Origin: Rhizobiales bacterium 63-22
Lineage (GTDB): Bacteria; Pseudomonadota; Alphaproteobacteria; Rhizobiales; Rhizobiaceae
Direction of reading: 5' to 3'
Length of the DNA: 63,333 nt
Assembly: GCA_001898995.1 (NCBI GenBank)
Contig: MKVZ01000011.1
Span: forward strand, 1 to 63,333
Within the stretch, counting starts at the first letter, position 1, and every line of letters begins with the position of its first letter. The notes under the pieces are model-generated. The model worked only from the letters and a program-made list of their open reading frames with translations. It was not told the origin of the DNA and ran no database searches. Of this stretch, positions 54,785 to 63,328 are shown piece by piece. The position numbers and the translations under genes were made by a program.

Positions 54785-56362
54785 TCAGTGACCGCCGCCG
54801 CCTCCAGCCGCCTGACGGGGCTTGCGCAGGAGAATCGCGCAGACGGCGAGCGCGCAGAACATCATGGTCAGGATGAAGAACACGTCGGAGAAGGACATGA
54901 CCGTTGCCTGCTGACGGACCATGCCGACAAGTCGGGAAAGTGCCGCGTCGTGACCGGGGAGGCCATCGGCGTTGAACGTGGCCGTCAGGTTGGCGAGCAT
55001 ATTTTCCGCCGCCGGGTTGCCCCAGCGCACGTGCTCGGCCAGCCGCTCGTAATGCATGTCGCTGCGATGGGTCAGCACCGTGTTGATGACGGCGAGGCCG
55101 ACCGCACCGCCGAGATTTCGGGTGAGGTTGAACAGGCCGGAAGCGTTTTTCATCAGCGCGGGCGGCAGCGTGCCGAGCGCCAGATTGTTGATCGGCACCA
55201 TGCACAGCATCAACCCACAGCCGCGCAATATCTGCGGAATCAGCAATTCGTTGAAATCCCAGTCGGCGGTGAGGCCGGTCACGATCCATGCGCCGCCCGC
55301 AAATGCGAGGAAGCCGATCATCATCATCAGGCGGGGGTCCATGCGGTTGGACAGGAAGCCCGCCACCGGAGCGGTCATGAACATGGCGAGACCGCTGACG
55401 AAAAGCGCCTCGCCGATCTGGAGAGAATCGTAGCCGCGGATTTCGGCGAGATAGAGCGGATAGAGATAGGTGAGGCCGTAAAGCCCGACACCCATGACGA
55501 AGGAGAACAGCGAGCCGAAGGCGAAGTTCATATCCTTGAAGGCGCGCAGGTCCACGATGGGCTGTTCGGCGGTGAAGACGCGGAAGAAGAACAGGACGCC
55601 GCCCAGCACCATCACGATGAAGGCGCCGAAGACGCTGTTGTCGTCCAGCCAGTCGTAGCGCGGCCCTTCCTCCAGCACATATTCCATGGGGCCGAGGAAG
55701 GCGGCCATGCCGAGCAGGCCCCACCAGTCGAACTTGTCGAGAAGCGAAGAATCGCCCTTGTCGAAGTCGATCAGGTTCCACGCCGCGATGGCCACGACGA
55801 TGCCGGGGCCGACATTGACCAGAAACAGCCAGTGCCATGAAAAGGCATGGCTGAGATAGCCGCCGATGGTCGGGCCTATGGTGGGGGCGAGCGTCGCCAC
55901 GAGGCCGATCATCGGCGAGACGATCGAGCGCTTCGATGGTGGGAAGATGGTGAAGGCCGCCGCGAAGACGCTGGGGATCATGCCGCCGCCGATGAAGCCC
56001 TGAATGGCGCGGTAGACGATCATCTGGTCGATATTGGTCGCGGTGGCGCAGAGCGCGCTGGCCGCGGTGAAGCCCGCCGCCGAAATGGTGAACAGCACGC
56101 GCGTGGACATCAGCCGGCCGAGAAAGCCCGACAGCGGGATCATGACGACTTCCGCGATCAGATAGGCGGTCTGCACCCACGGAATTTCATCCGAACTGGC
56201 GCTCAGGCCCGCCTGAATCTCGGAAAGCGAGGCCGAGACGATCTGGATGTCGAGGATCGCCATGAACATGCCGAAGACCATGGCGAGGAAAGCGATGGCC
56301 TTTTTCGGATCTATGTGGTCATCTGCCGGGGCAAGCGGTCCGGCGGTCGTACTCGTGGCCAT
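54785..56362 (-). CDS. emrB: DHA2-family MFS drug transporter (EmrB-like)
   Basis: 525-residue 14-TM inner-membrane pump. The N-terminus reads MATSTTAGPLAPADDHIDPK. Marks are MAILDIQIVSASLSEIQAGL (motif D1), IPWVQTAYLIAEVVMIPLSG and GRLMSTRVLF (motif A). The C-terminus is Gly/His rich (AAGGGGGH). Working with the HlyD-type partner upstream, it exports hydrophobic toxic compounds. The two genes are 100 bp apart on the same strand. Confidence 0.93.
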   Translation of the reverse strand: MATSTTAGPLAPADDHIDPKKAIAFLAMVFGMFMAILDIQIVSASLSEIQAGLSASSDEIPWVQTAYLIAEVVMIPLSGFLGRLMSTRVLFTISAAGFTAASALCATATNIDQMIVYRAIQGFIGGGMIPSVFAAAFTIFPPSKRSIVSPMIGLVATLAPTIGPTIGGYLSHAFSWHWLFLVNVGPGIVVAIAAWNLIDFDKGDSSLLDKFDWWGLLGMAAFLGPMEYVLEEGPRYDWLDDNSVFGAFIVMVLGGVLFFFRVFTAEQPIVDLRAFKDMNFAFGSLFSFVMGVGLYGLTYLYPLYLAEIRGYDSLQIGEALFVSGLAMFMTAPVAGFLSNRMDPRLMMMIGFLAFAGGAWIVTGLTADWDFNELLIPQILRGCGLMLCMVPINNLALGTLPPALMKNASGLFNLTRNLGGAVGLAVINTVLTHRSDMHYERLAEHVRWGNPAAENMLANLTATFNADGLPGHDAALSRLVGMVRQQATVMSFSDVFFILTMMFCALAVCAILLRKPRQAAGGGGGH

Positions 56363-56462
56363 GGCGGCACACTCCGGTCAGTAGAAAGGGCGGACGGCGC
56401 GAAACTCCACGCCGCCCGGCAATTACGCTTCGGGGCACATCGCCCGATCCGGTTCACCCGGA

Positions 56463-57695
56463 TCAGTTCGTCTTGCCGCCCGTCTTGTCATCCTTGGGCG
56501 CGGTACGTGTGTCGATATCGACGACGACGCTCATTCCCGCGCGTATCTTGCCCGAATCGAGCGCATCCTTGGGAATGAGGATGCGGACGGGAACGCGCTG
56601 CACGACCTTTGTGAAGTTGCCGGTGGCGTTTTCCGGCGGAAGCAGCGAAAACACCGCGCCCGAAGCCGGGGCGATCGAGGCCACCTTGCCGTCGAACCTC
56701 TTACCGTTGATGGCGTCCACGTAGATATGGGCCGTCTCGCCGCCCTTGATATCCGCAAGCTGCGTTTCCTTGTAATTGGCGTCGATGTAAAGGTGATCCA
56801 CCGGCACCACCGCCGCGATCTTCTGGCCCGGCGAGACGAGATCACCCTTCTTGCCGGAAAGATTGCCGACCACGCCGTCGAAAGGCGCGCGCAGTGTGGT
56901 GAACGACAGGTCGCGTGCCGCCTTGTCGCGGGCAAGCTCCTTCGAGCGCAAGGTGCTCTGGCCTTCCTTGTACTGCGCCTGCAACACCTCGATATTGGCT
57001 TTGGCGGCGGCGATCTGCGCATCGGCGCTGGCGACGCCGGCGCGGGCCTGATCCAGTGCGGACTGGGCGCTGTCGAGATCGGCCTGCGCGACGAAGCGGG
57101 TCGCATGCAGTTGCTGCGTGCGCGCCAGTGCGGCCTGCGCGTTGGTCAGTACCGCCTGCGCCGACTGTTTGCCGGCCACGGCCTGCTGCAATGCAGCCTG
57201 GGCGGCATCGATCTGCGCCGAGATTCGGGTCAAGGTCTGGCGCTGCATGTCGACCGCGGCCTCAGCTTCATCGAGCGCGATCTTGTAGTCGCCGTCATCG
57301 AGCTGGAAGATCACGTCGCCCGCCTTGACCTTCTGGTTGGCGACGACGGGGATTTTGTCGATGTAGCCCGTCACCTTCGGCGCTATCGAGGCGATGTCGC
57401 CCTGCACATAGGCGTCGTCGGTCGAGACCATGAAGCGGCCGACCGTCCACCAGTCATAGCCGTACCACAGTCCGCCCGCGACCGCGACGATCAGCAGGCC
57501 CGGCAGGACGAAGCGTCTTGCAAAGCCTTTCTTCTGGCCGCCTTCTTTGCCTTTGGGCGCTCCGGGCTCTTGCGGCGCGGCGTCGGGGACGGTCTGCGGC
57601 TGCGGCCGCTCGTTCTGCGGCTCGCCCGGCGTACCGGTCCGGGCTGTCGGGAACGGGCGGATTTCGGCCTGATCAGCGGGTTTCTGAGCGGACAT
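56463..57695 (-). CDS. emrA: HlyD/EmrA-family membrane fusion protein
   Basis: 410 residues from the ATG giving MSAQKPADQAEIRPFP. One N-terminal TM (FVLPGLLIVAVAGGLWYGY, about 62-80) is followed by the biotinyl-lipoyl-like half (DIASIAPKVTGYIDKIPV), a long coiled-coil (QTLTRISAQIDAAQAALQQA and repeats), and the beta-barrel part (APFDGVVGNLSGKKGDLVSPG). It bridges EmrB to an outer-membrane channel. It is the first gene of emrAB and divergent from its likely TetR regulator. Confidence 0.93.
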   Translation of the reverse strand: MSAQKPADQAEIRPFPTARTGTPGEPQNERPQPQTVPDAAPQEPGAPKGKEGGQKKGFARRFVLPGLLIVAVAGGLWYGYDWWTVGRFMVSTDDAYVQGDIASIAPKVTGYIDKIPVVANQKVKAGDVIFQLDDGDYKIALDEAEAAVDMQRQTLTRISAQIDAAQAALQQAVAGKQSAQAVLTNAQAALARTQQLHATRFVAQADLDSAQSALDQARAGVASADAQIAAAKANIEVLQAQYKEGQSTLRSKELARDKAARDLSFTTLRAPFDGVVGNLSGKKGDLVSPGQKIAAVVPVDHLYIDANYKETQLADIKGGETAHIYVDAINGKRFDGKVASIAPASGAVFSLLPPENATGNFTKVVQRVPVRILIPKDALDSGKIRAGMSVVVDIDTRTAPKDDKTGGKTN

Positions 57696-57724
57696 AAGGA
57701 AACTTTCTTCGGCTTTATCGAACT

Positions 57725-57738
57725 GAACCGTCCGGTTC
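57725..57738. promoter_or_regulatory. TetR-type operator 1
   Basis: GAACCG-TC-CGGTTC palindrome in the emrA / tetR divergent promoter. It has the same GAACC half-site as operator 2. Confidence 0.65.
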
Positions 57739-57780
57739 GATATTGACTTAGTCCAATAAGATGGCCATATCAAGGGGTAT

Positions 57781-57796
57781 CGAACCGTTTGGTTCG
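57781..57796. promoter_or_regulatory. TetR-type operator 2
   Basis: CGAACC-GTTT-GGTTCG perfect palindrome, 56 bp from operator 1 and just upstream of the TetR start. The pair suggests repression of emrAB and autoregulation by the divergent TetR. Confidence 0.65.
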
Positions 57797-57820
57797 AAAA
57801 AAAATGCGAGTCTTTGTGAT

Positions 57821-58567
57821 ATGAAATCTGCCAGCCATCTTGCCAGCAATAACGAGGAAAGCCCCGCGGGCCCGGTGCATGACGCGGTGCGCAAGCGTCA
57901 TGACGATCATGCGGATTCGGCCTGCTGCAACGCGGAGCAGGGGCGCATCAGGCTTCCGGCGGGGCAGGACCCCGCGAAGCGCCGGCAGATACTGGAAGGC
58001 GCGCAGAACGTTTTCCTGCGCATGGGCTACGACGCGGCCACCATGAACGACATCACGCGCGAGGCCGGCGTATCCAAGGGCACGATCTATGTCTATTTCA
58101 ACAACAAGGACGAGTTGTTCGTCGAGCTTTGCGACCATTATCGCCAGACCGTGTTCAGCAGTCTGGTGGACACAATGGACAACGGTTTCTCCACGCGCGA
58201 GGAACTCATCGATTTCGGCGTCGCCCTGACGACGCTCATCACGTCGGAAACGGCGATCCGCGGCCAGCGCATCGTGATTGGGGTCAGCGAGCGCAAGCCG
58301 GAACTCGCCGCGCGCTTCTATGAGCGCGGTCCCAGGCGCAAATTGCAATCGATGGTCGGCTGTCTGAACAGCATGATCGCGGAAGGCGTGTTTGAGCCTT
58401 TCGACACCGAACGGGCAGCCTATCAGCTTTCCGATCTTTTCCTCTCGGGCCTTTATCGTCCCCGCCTGTTCGGCGTCCTTGCCGAGGAACCGTCGGAAGC
58501 GACGATCCGGGCCAATGTCGAAGCGGCCGTGGACCTCTTTTTCCGCGCTTATGGCAGACGCGGCTGA
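57821..58567 (+). CDS. TetR-family regulator of emrAB
   Basis: 248 residues; ATG chosen giving MKSASHLASNNEESPAG. An unusual N-terminal extension with Cys/His (RKRHDDHADSACCNAEQG) precedes the HTH KRRQILEGAQNVFLRMGYDA with recognition helix SKGTIYVYFNNKDELF. The ligand domain is helical. A later in-frame GTG start near VHDAVRKRHDD is possible. Two GAACCG palindromes upstream are its likely operators. The ligand is unknown. Confidence 0.85.
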   Translation: MKSASHLASNNEESPAGPVHDAVRKRHDDHADSACCNAEQGRIRLPAGQDPAKRRQILEGAQNVFLRMGYDAATMNDITREAGVSKGTIYVYFNNKDELFVELCDHYRQTVFSSLVDTMDNGFSTREELIDFGVALTTLITSETAIRGQRIVIGVSERKPELAARFYERGPRRKLQSMVGCLNSMIAEGVFEPFDTERAAYQLSDLFLSGLYRPRLFGVLAEEPSEATIRANVEAAVDLFFRAYGRRG

Positions 58568-58644
58568 GGGGCCTGTAAGACGAACGGCCGGCCCTGCAGC
58601 AGGTCTTTCTTCCCTGCCATATTTTGTACCTTAATTGTATGCAA

Positions 58645-58672
58645 CAACTTGCAATAAAAGAATTGCGAGTTG
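58645..58672. promoter_or_regulatory. Inverted repeat upstream of the LuxR gene
   Basis: CAACTTGCAAT and ATTGCGAGTTG with a 6-base loop; arms match at 10 of 11 positions. It lies about 120 bp before the LuxR start. It has the length and symmetry of a lux-box-like operator. Confidence 0.6.
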
Positions 58673-58793
58673 CCAAAAGCGTTATTTTTTACTCACTTAA
58701 ATATTCGATCGGCCTGCCGATTATGATTCGGAATAGTTGCGGCAGGCAGCAAGGCAAAGACCGTTATTGCCGGATTATTAAGGACAATATTCA

Positions 58794-59576
58794 ATGACTC
58801 TCGATCTCGTTCATTTTCCCAATTTCAAAAAGACCTTTTTCGGAACTTCTTTCCAGAGCGATACGCTGGCGTTGCTTGGCCGCGCCCGCGATGAAAGCGG
58901 CTGCCGCCATATCCTGCACGCCTATCGCGGCCGTATGGGCGAATGCGCCAAGGCGCAGTCCAGCGATCTTACCGTGGTGATGACCATGCCGTCGGCATGG
59001 TCGGCGCGCTATGCGGCAAAGAACTATTTCGCAGTCGATCCGCTGTTTCAGGACGATGCGCCTTATTTCAGCAATGATGGGGCGGGAATCGTGCGCGACC
59101 TGAAGGAGGATGGCGAGGTGTGCCCGAAGGTGGCGGAGATGCTGCGTGACGCGGAAAGGCACGGGCTGGGCAATCTTCCGGTCGCCGTCTCGGCGCGCAG
59201 TCCGCGCGGGGTGTCGGGCTGCACCCTGTTCACCTTCGATGTGTCGCCGGAGGAAGACCGCGAGGCTTATGTCGCGGGATTGCGGCAGCGCCTGCTCGAT
59301 CTGTCGGGCACGCTTCACGAGGCGTTGTGCGGCGGCAAGGATGCGAGGGTGGTAGCAGGCCTGCTCACGCCGCGCGAGATCGATTGCCTGCGTTGCGCGG
59401 CGAACGGCAAGACCGATGGCGAGATCGCCGAGATTCTGAATATCGCCCGCTGGACGGTTGTGACCTATCTGCAAAACGCCAAGATCAAGCTCAACTGTTC
59501 CAACCGCACCTCGGCGGTGGCGACGGCGCTCTCGCTCGGCGTCATCGAAATGCCGGAGGTCAACCATCTGGTGTGA
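58794..59576 (+). CDS. vjbR: LuxR-family quorum-sensing regulator, VjbR-like
   Basis: 260 residues. The N-terminal autoinducer-binding domain begins [20 protein letters not shown], and [20 protein letters not shown] carries the conserved W/Y/D ligand residues. The C-terminal HTH is [20 protein letters not shown] followed by [20 protein letters not shown]. These blocks agree with Brucella VjbR, which controls the virB type IV secretion system and flagellar genes, as I recall its sequence. No luxI lies nearby, so it is a solo LuxR. Assignment as ortholog rests on recalled similarity. Confidence 0.85.
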   Translation: MTLDLVHFPNFKKTFFGTSFQSDTLALLGRARDESGCRHILHAYRGRMGECAKAQSSDLTVVMTMPSAWSARYAAKNYFAVDPLFQDDAPYFSNDGAGIVRDLKEDGEVCPKVAEMLRDAERHGLGNLPVAVSARSPRGVSGCTLFTFDVSPEEDREAYVAGLRQRLLDLSGTLHEALCGGKDARVVAGLLTPREIDCLRCAANGKTDGEIAEILNIARWTVVTYLQNAKIKLNCSNRTSAVATALSLGVIEMPEVNHLV

Positions 59577-59724
59577 CGGAAGGCCGGAAGAGTTTTGTCT
59601 GTCATGTGGCGCTTTGGGGGGCGGTTCGGATCGGACAGATCGCCGGAACCGCTCTATCACTTTGTTTTTGCCGCATTTATGCGACGCCAAATGTTTCCAT
59701 TTGGCTGCAAAATGCTCTGAAATC

Positions 59725-60141
59725 TCAATGGCTGGCGCAGCTCTTGCAGAGGCCGCGCAGTTCCAGCGTCGTCTTGCGCGGCTTGAAGCCGTTCTGCAAG
59801 CTCCAGGCGCCGACGAGATTTTCGATTGCCGCGTCGGTGAATTCCGTTACCTGCCCGCATTTCTCGCAGATGGCGAAGGCTGTGAGGCCGTGGCCGTGGC
59901 ATTGCGGCTGCGCGCAGGCGACGAAGGCGTTGAGGCTTTCGAGACGGTGGATCAGCCCGTAATCCATGAGCTTGTCCAGCGCGCGATAGACCTGCAACGG
60001 CGCCCGAAAGCCTTCGCCGCGCAACTGGTCGAGGATCGTATAGGCACTGAGCGGGCCCTCGGCCCGGGACAGCACGTCGAAGACCAGCGTCTGGTTGCGG
60101 GTCAGGTCCGGGGAGGGGTGATGATGGTGATGGTCGCTCAT
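59725..60141 (-). CDS. zur: Zinc uptake regulator Zur (Fur family)
   Basis: 138 residues. The His-rich N-terminus (MSDHHHHHPSPD) is followed by the Fur winged helix TAYTILDQLRGEGFRAPLQVY-like segment and dimerisation region. Structural zinc cysteines are in FAICEKCGQV and LRGLCKSCASH. AHPQCHGHG-type (AQPQCHGHGLTAF) sensor residues match Zur rather than Fur or Irr. It normally represses zinc import genes under zinc-replete conditions. No znuABC genes lie in the window, but Zur-box-like sites precede the divergent zinc GTPase gene. Confidence 0.9.
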   Translation of the reverse strand: MSDHHHHHPSPDLTRNQTLVFDVLSRAEGPLSAYTILDQLRGEGFRAPLQVYRALDKLMDYGLIHRLESLNAFVACAQPQCHGHGLTAFAICEKCGQVTEFTDAAIENLVGAWSLQNGFKPRKTTLELRGLCKSCASH

Positions 60142-60355
60142 GATGCGGCGGTCCGTTGCGAGAGGGCGTCTCTATATGTAGGGGCAAAGAGCCCGGAATG
60201 ATAGGGATGCGCGCATCGGGCCGAAGATGAAAGCCGGTCTTCCGCCGCTCCGGTTCTCCCCGACATGTTCGCGGCGCTGCGAAAAGCTTGCGCGATTTTC
60301 TCCGAAAAGGGGTTGCCACCCTCTTATGACAGAGGTTATAGCCCCGCGCAACAGA

Positions 60356-60370
60356 TGTAATAAAATAACA
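60356..60370. promoter_or_regulatory. Zur-box-like site 2 (weaker)
   Basis: TGTAATAAAATAACA; 13 of 15 positions agree with the strong site 60518-60532. Confidence 0.55.
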
Positions 60371-60517
60371 TACCGCATACGGGCTGGCGCAAGATCGGAC
60401 ACGGTTCCGATCCCCGACCGTGTCGCGGATCCATAACCATATTCATCGCGTTCATGCGACATGAAGTCCTGTCACAGGCGGCAGAATGTTCTTGCCGCCT
60501 GTTTTTGAAACAGATAG

Positions 60518-60532
60518 TGTTATGATATAACA
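60518..60532. promoter_or_regulatory. Zur box
   Basis: TGTTATGATATAACA, a 15-bp inverted repeat 16 bp before the zinc GTPase ATG. It matches the GTTATNNTATAAC pattern known for alphaproteobacterial Zur. Confidence 0.8.
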
Positions 60533-60548
60533 TTAATAGGAGATCGCG

Positions 60549-61763
60549 ATGCCGACCCCCGTGAAGCGGTTGCCCGTCACCGTCCTGTCCGGCTTTCTCG
60601 GCGCCGGAAAGACGACACTTCTCAACCACATCCTCAACAATCGCGAGAACCGCCGTGTGGCGGTGATCGTCAACGATATGAGCGAGATCAATATCGACGC
60701 CGCGCTGGTGCGTGACGGCGGGGCCAACCTGTCGCGCACCGAGGAGCAACTGGTCGAAATGACCAACGGCTGCATCTGCTGCACGCTGCGTGACGATCTT
60801 CTGAAAGAAGTGACGCAACTGGCCCGACAGGGGCGGTTCGATTATCTGCTGATCGAATCGACCGGTATTTCCGAGCCGCTGCCGGTGGCGGCCACCTTTG
60901 AGTTCCGCAACGAGAAGGACGAAAGCCTTTCCGACGTGGCGCGGCTCGACACCATGGTCACGGTGGTGGATGCCGCCAACCTGCTCAAGGACTATGCGTC
61001 GGGCGATTTTCTGCGCGACCGCGGCGAATCGCTGGGCGAGGAAGACGAGCGCACGCTGGTCGATCTTCTGGTCGAGCAGATCGAGTTCGCCGATGTGGTG
61101 GTGCTGAACAAGATTTCCACCGCGACACCGGAGGAACGCGATCTGGCCCGCAAGATTGTGCTTTCGCTCAATCCCGATGCGCGCATCGTGGAGGCGGATT
61201 TCGGGCGGGTGCCGCTCGACGCCGTTCTCGACACACGCCGCTTCGACTTCAACCGCGCGCATGAGCATCCGCTCTGGTACAAGGAGCTATACGGCTTCGC
61301 CAGCCACACACCGGAAACCGAGGAATATGGCGTGCGCTCCTTCGTCTATCGCGCGCGGCGGCCTTTCGATCCGGGCCGGTTTCAGGCCTTCATCGACAGA
61401 AGCTGGCCGGGCGTGGTGCGCGCCAAGGGTTTCTTCTGGCTGGCGACGCGGCCGGATTTCGTCGGCGAGTTGAGTCAGGCCGGCGCGCTGGTGCGTACGG
61501 GCAAGCGCGGGCGCTGGTGGTCGGCGGTGCCGCGCCAGTACTGGCCGGAGGACCCGGAATGGGGGCGTGCCATGGCGCCTTATATCGACAGGGAATGGGG
61601 CGACCGCCGGCAGGAAATCGTTTTCATCGGCGTGGACCCGATGAGGGAGGAGACGATCACGCAGGCGCTGGACGAATGCCTCGTGCCCGAACAAAGGTTC
61701 TCACCGGATCGCTGGGCGCGGCTTCGCGATCCGTTTCCGGACTGGTCGGCCGCCGCGGCCTGA
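60549..61763 (+). CDS. zigA: Zinc metallochaperone GTPase (ZigA-like, COG0523)
   Basis: 404 residues. Walker [10 protein letters not shown] (15-23), [14 protein letters not shown] (GE-like), CxCC 75-78 in [12 protein letters not shown], specificity NKIS. It has the MSEINID segment typical of Zur-controlled ZigA/YciC proteins rather than CobW. It has no His-rich insert, unlike the two other CobW proteins of the window. Its upstream Zur box implies expression in zinc starvation, where it would deliver scarce zinc to client enzymes. Convergent with the Rrf2 gene. Confidence 0.9.
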   Translation: MPTPVKRLPVTVLSGFLGAGKTTLLNHILNNRENRRVAVIVNDMSEINIDAALVRDGGANLSRTEEQLVEMTNGCICCTLRDDLLKEVTQLARQGRFDYLLIESTGISEPLPVAATFEFRNEKDESLSDVARLDTMVTVVDAANLLKDYASGDFLRDRGESLGEEDERTLVDLLVEQIEFADVVVLNKISTATPEERDLARKIVLSLNPDARIVEADFGRVPLDAVLDTRRFDFNRAHEHPLWYKELYGFASHTPETEEYGVRSFVYRARRPFDPGRFQAFIDRSWPGVVRAKGFFWLATRPDFVGELSQAGALVRTGKRGRWWSAVPRQYWPEDPEWGRAMAPYIDREWGDRRQEIVFIGVDPMREETITQALDECLVPEQRFSPDRWARLRDPFPDWSAAAA

Positions 61764-61773
61764 TCGCCGTGGA

Positions 61774-62205
61774 TCACTTCGGCGGCAGGGCGATTTCCGA
61801 TCCCCTGCTGTCGGCGAGCGTGCGATGGTCGAGCACATTGGCGATAGCTTCGCGCACGTCCAGCATTATCTGGCGCACCTCGCACCCGACCTCGTCGCAA
61901 TCGTCGCAGGGGCGGTAATCGGTCTTGCTGGCGCAGGCGATGGGCGCAAGCGCTCCGTCCAGCGCGCGGACGATGTTGCCGATGGCGATCTCGCCGGCGG
62001 GCCGGGCGAGGCAGAAGCCGCCGCCCTTGCCCTTGCGGCTGACCACGAAGCCGGCATTGCGTAGTTCGGTGAAGATATTGTCGAGAAACTTGCGTGGAAT
62101 ATGGTGCTTTTCGGCGATCTCGCTGGCCGAAACCAGCCTTCCATCCGTCACACCCGCGAGATGCACCATGGCTTTCAGGCCGTATTTGCCTTTTTTGGTC
62201 AGCAT
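61774..62205 (-). CDS. Rrf2-family regulator with Cys cluster
   Basis: 143 residues from the ATG giving MLTKKGKYGLKAMVHLAG, preceded by AGGG. Winged helix: VSASEIAEKHHIPRKFLDNI, then RNAGFVVSRKGKGGGFCLAR. Four cysteines, C91, C100, C103 and C108 (CASKTDYRPCDDCDEVGCEV), lie where IscR, NsrR and RirA hold their Fe-S cluster, with an extra Cys in the set. It is a plausible Fe-S or redox sensor. Its 3' end is 10 bp from the zinc GTPase stop. Confidence 0.88.
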   Translation of the reverse strand: MLTKKGKYGLKAMVHLAGVTDGRLVSASEIAEKHHIPRKFLDNIFTELRNAGFVVSRKGKGGGFCLARPAGEIAIGNIVRALDGALAPIACASKTDYRPCDDCDEVGCEVRQIMLDVREAIANVLDHRTLADSRGSEIALPPK

Positions 62206-62309
62206 GCCATCCCTGCCGGACAATCGGGCGAAAGCGTCATTTGCGCAGCCGATGCAAAGAAATTACGGGGTAAAGCGATCCGCGACAAGCCCAAAAGCTT
62301 TCCCGGTGG

Positions 62310-63176
62310 TCATTGACTCTGGCGCAGGGCAAGCGCCAGCGCCCCTTGCAGCGCGTCACCCCGTGCAGGCACATAAAGCGCGGCATGGGGCAGGAAGGGC
62401 AGGGCGGCATAGGATGCGGCAAGGCCGCCTGTCATGCTGAACCGGCCGAGCCTTTCGACACCCATGCGTTGCAGCCCCTTGCCGATATGGGCGCAGGCGC
62501 GCCGCGCGATGGCGAGGCCGAGCGGATCGCCCTTGGCCGCGTATTCGAAGACGAGGGGCGCGAACGTGGCATAGTCAGCGGCGGTCGCATGGCGGGAAAA
62601 GGCGGTGACGGTGCGGGCGTCATGGTCGAATCGCGCCAGCACCGCTTGCGTGAGCCCGGTCGGCTCCGCCATCCCGTCGGTGGCGAGCAAAGCTTCTTCC
62701 AGCAATTCGCGTCCAAGCCGTGCGCCGCCGGCATGATCGCTCAGCATGAAGCCGCGCCCGCCGGTGATCTCCATCTGTCCATTCGTCCGCTTCACAAAGG
62801 CCGAACCGGTGCCGAGAATGACGATAGCGCCGTCGCCGTCGTCACCGAGCGCGCCTTGCAGCGCCGTCACGGCGTCGGAAACGATCAGGCTTTGCGCAAA
62901 GGGCAATTGCCGCGCAAGCGATTCCCGATCCGCAAGGGCGTTGGCGCCGGCAAGACCCAGCACGGCGCGGGTTTCATGCCGCAGCGCATCTTCGTCCAGC
63001 CCGGCCGCCTGAGCCGCCTTGCTTGCTGCGGCCGCGATGCTGGAAAGCGCGCCGGCTCTGTCGGCACCGATATTGGCCGGCCCGGCCGTTCCGGCGCCAA
63101 GAACCGCCCCTCCGCCATCGGCCAGAAGCGCGCGGCAGCGGGTACCGCCGCCGTCCACGGCCAGAAAATAGCGCAT
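62310..63176 (-). CDS. N-acetylglucosamine kinase-like BadF/BadG-family ATPase
   Basis: 288-residue ASKHA sugar-kinase-like protein. Phosphate 1 loop YFLAVDGGGTRCRALLADG, phosphate 2-type VILGTGSAFVKRTNGQ, adenosine loop MTGGLAASYAALPFL. Close to the eukaryotic/bacterial GlcNAc kinase group, so a role in amino-sugar salvage is inferred. It is divergent from an unseen transcription unit whose promoter is at the window edge. Confidence 0.85.
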   Translation of the reverse strand: MRYFLAVDGGGTRCRALLADGGGAVLGAGTAGPANIGADRAGALSSIAAAASKAAQAAGLDEDALRHETRAVLGLAGANALADRESLARQLPFAQSLIVSDAVTALQGALGDDGDGAIVILGTGSAFVKRTNGQMEITGGRGFMLSDHAGGARLGRELLEEALLATDGMAEPTGLTQAVLARFDHDARTVTAFSRHATAADYATFAPLVFEYAAKGDPLGLAIARRACAHIGKGLQRMGVERLGRFSMTGGLAASYAALPFLPHAALYVPARGDALQGALALALRQSQ

Positions 63177-63298
63177 TATATCTGTCCTGCTCCGCGTGGT
63201 TTGCGAAAGGGAATCGCAAGGGTGAAAGGCTTCATATTTCCTTAAAGATTGGAATTTTCGCTGTTGAAAAGAAAGTTTGTTTTTTTAGAAAAATGGCG

Positions 63299-63328
63299 TT
63301 GACAGTTGGGTTAGGTGGGACCTATATA
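63299..63328 (+). promoter_or_regulatory. Strong promoter at window edge with embedded operator
   Basis: TTGACA at 63299, an 18-bp spacer, TATATA at 63323. TAGGT-GGG-ACCTA (63312-63324) is a perfect inverted repeat touching the -10. It points out of the window, away from the GlcNAc-kinase-like gene, into an unseen operon, probably for amino-sugar uptake. Confidence 0.6.

Larger units (their letters stand above)
60142..60548. promoter_or_regulatory. Divergent zur / zinc-GTPase control region
   Basis: About 400 bp with no convincing gene; a minus-strand open frame here lacks signatures. It holds two Zur-box-like palindromes, one near zur (60356-60370) and one next to the CobW-type gene (60518-60532). 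This agrees with zinc-responsive control of the GTPase and perhaps autoregulation of zur. Confidence 0.6.

Noticed and set aside
60172..60462. 96-codon minus-strand open frame upstream of zur
   Set aside because: Crosses a Zur-box-like site and has no signature; better explained as control DNA.
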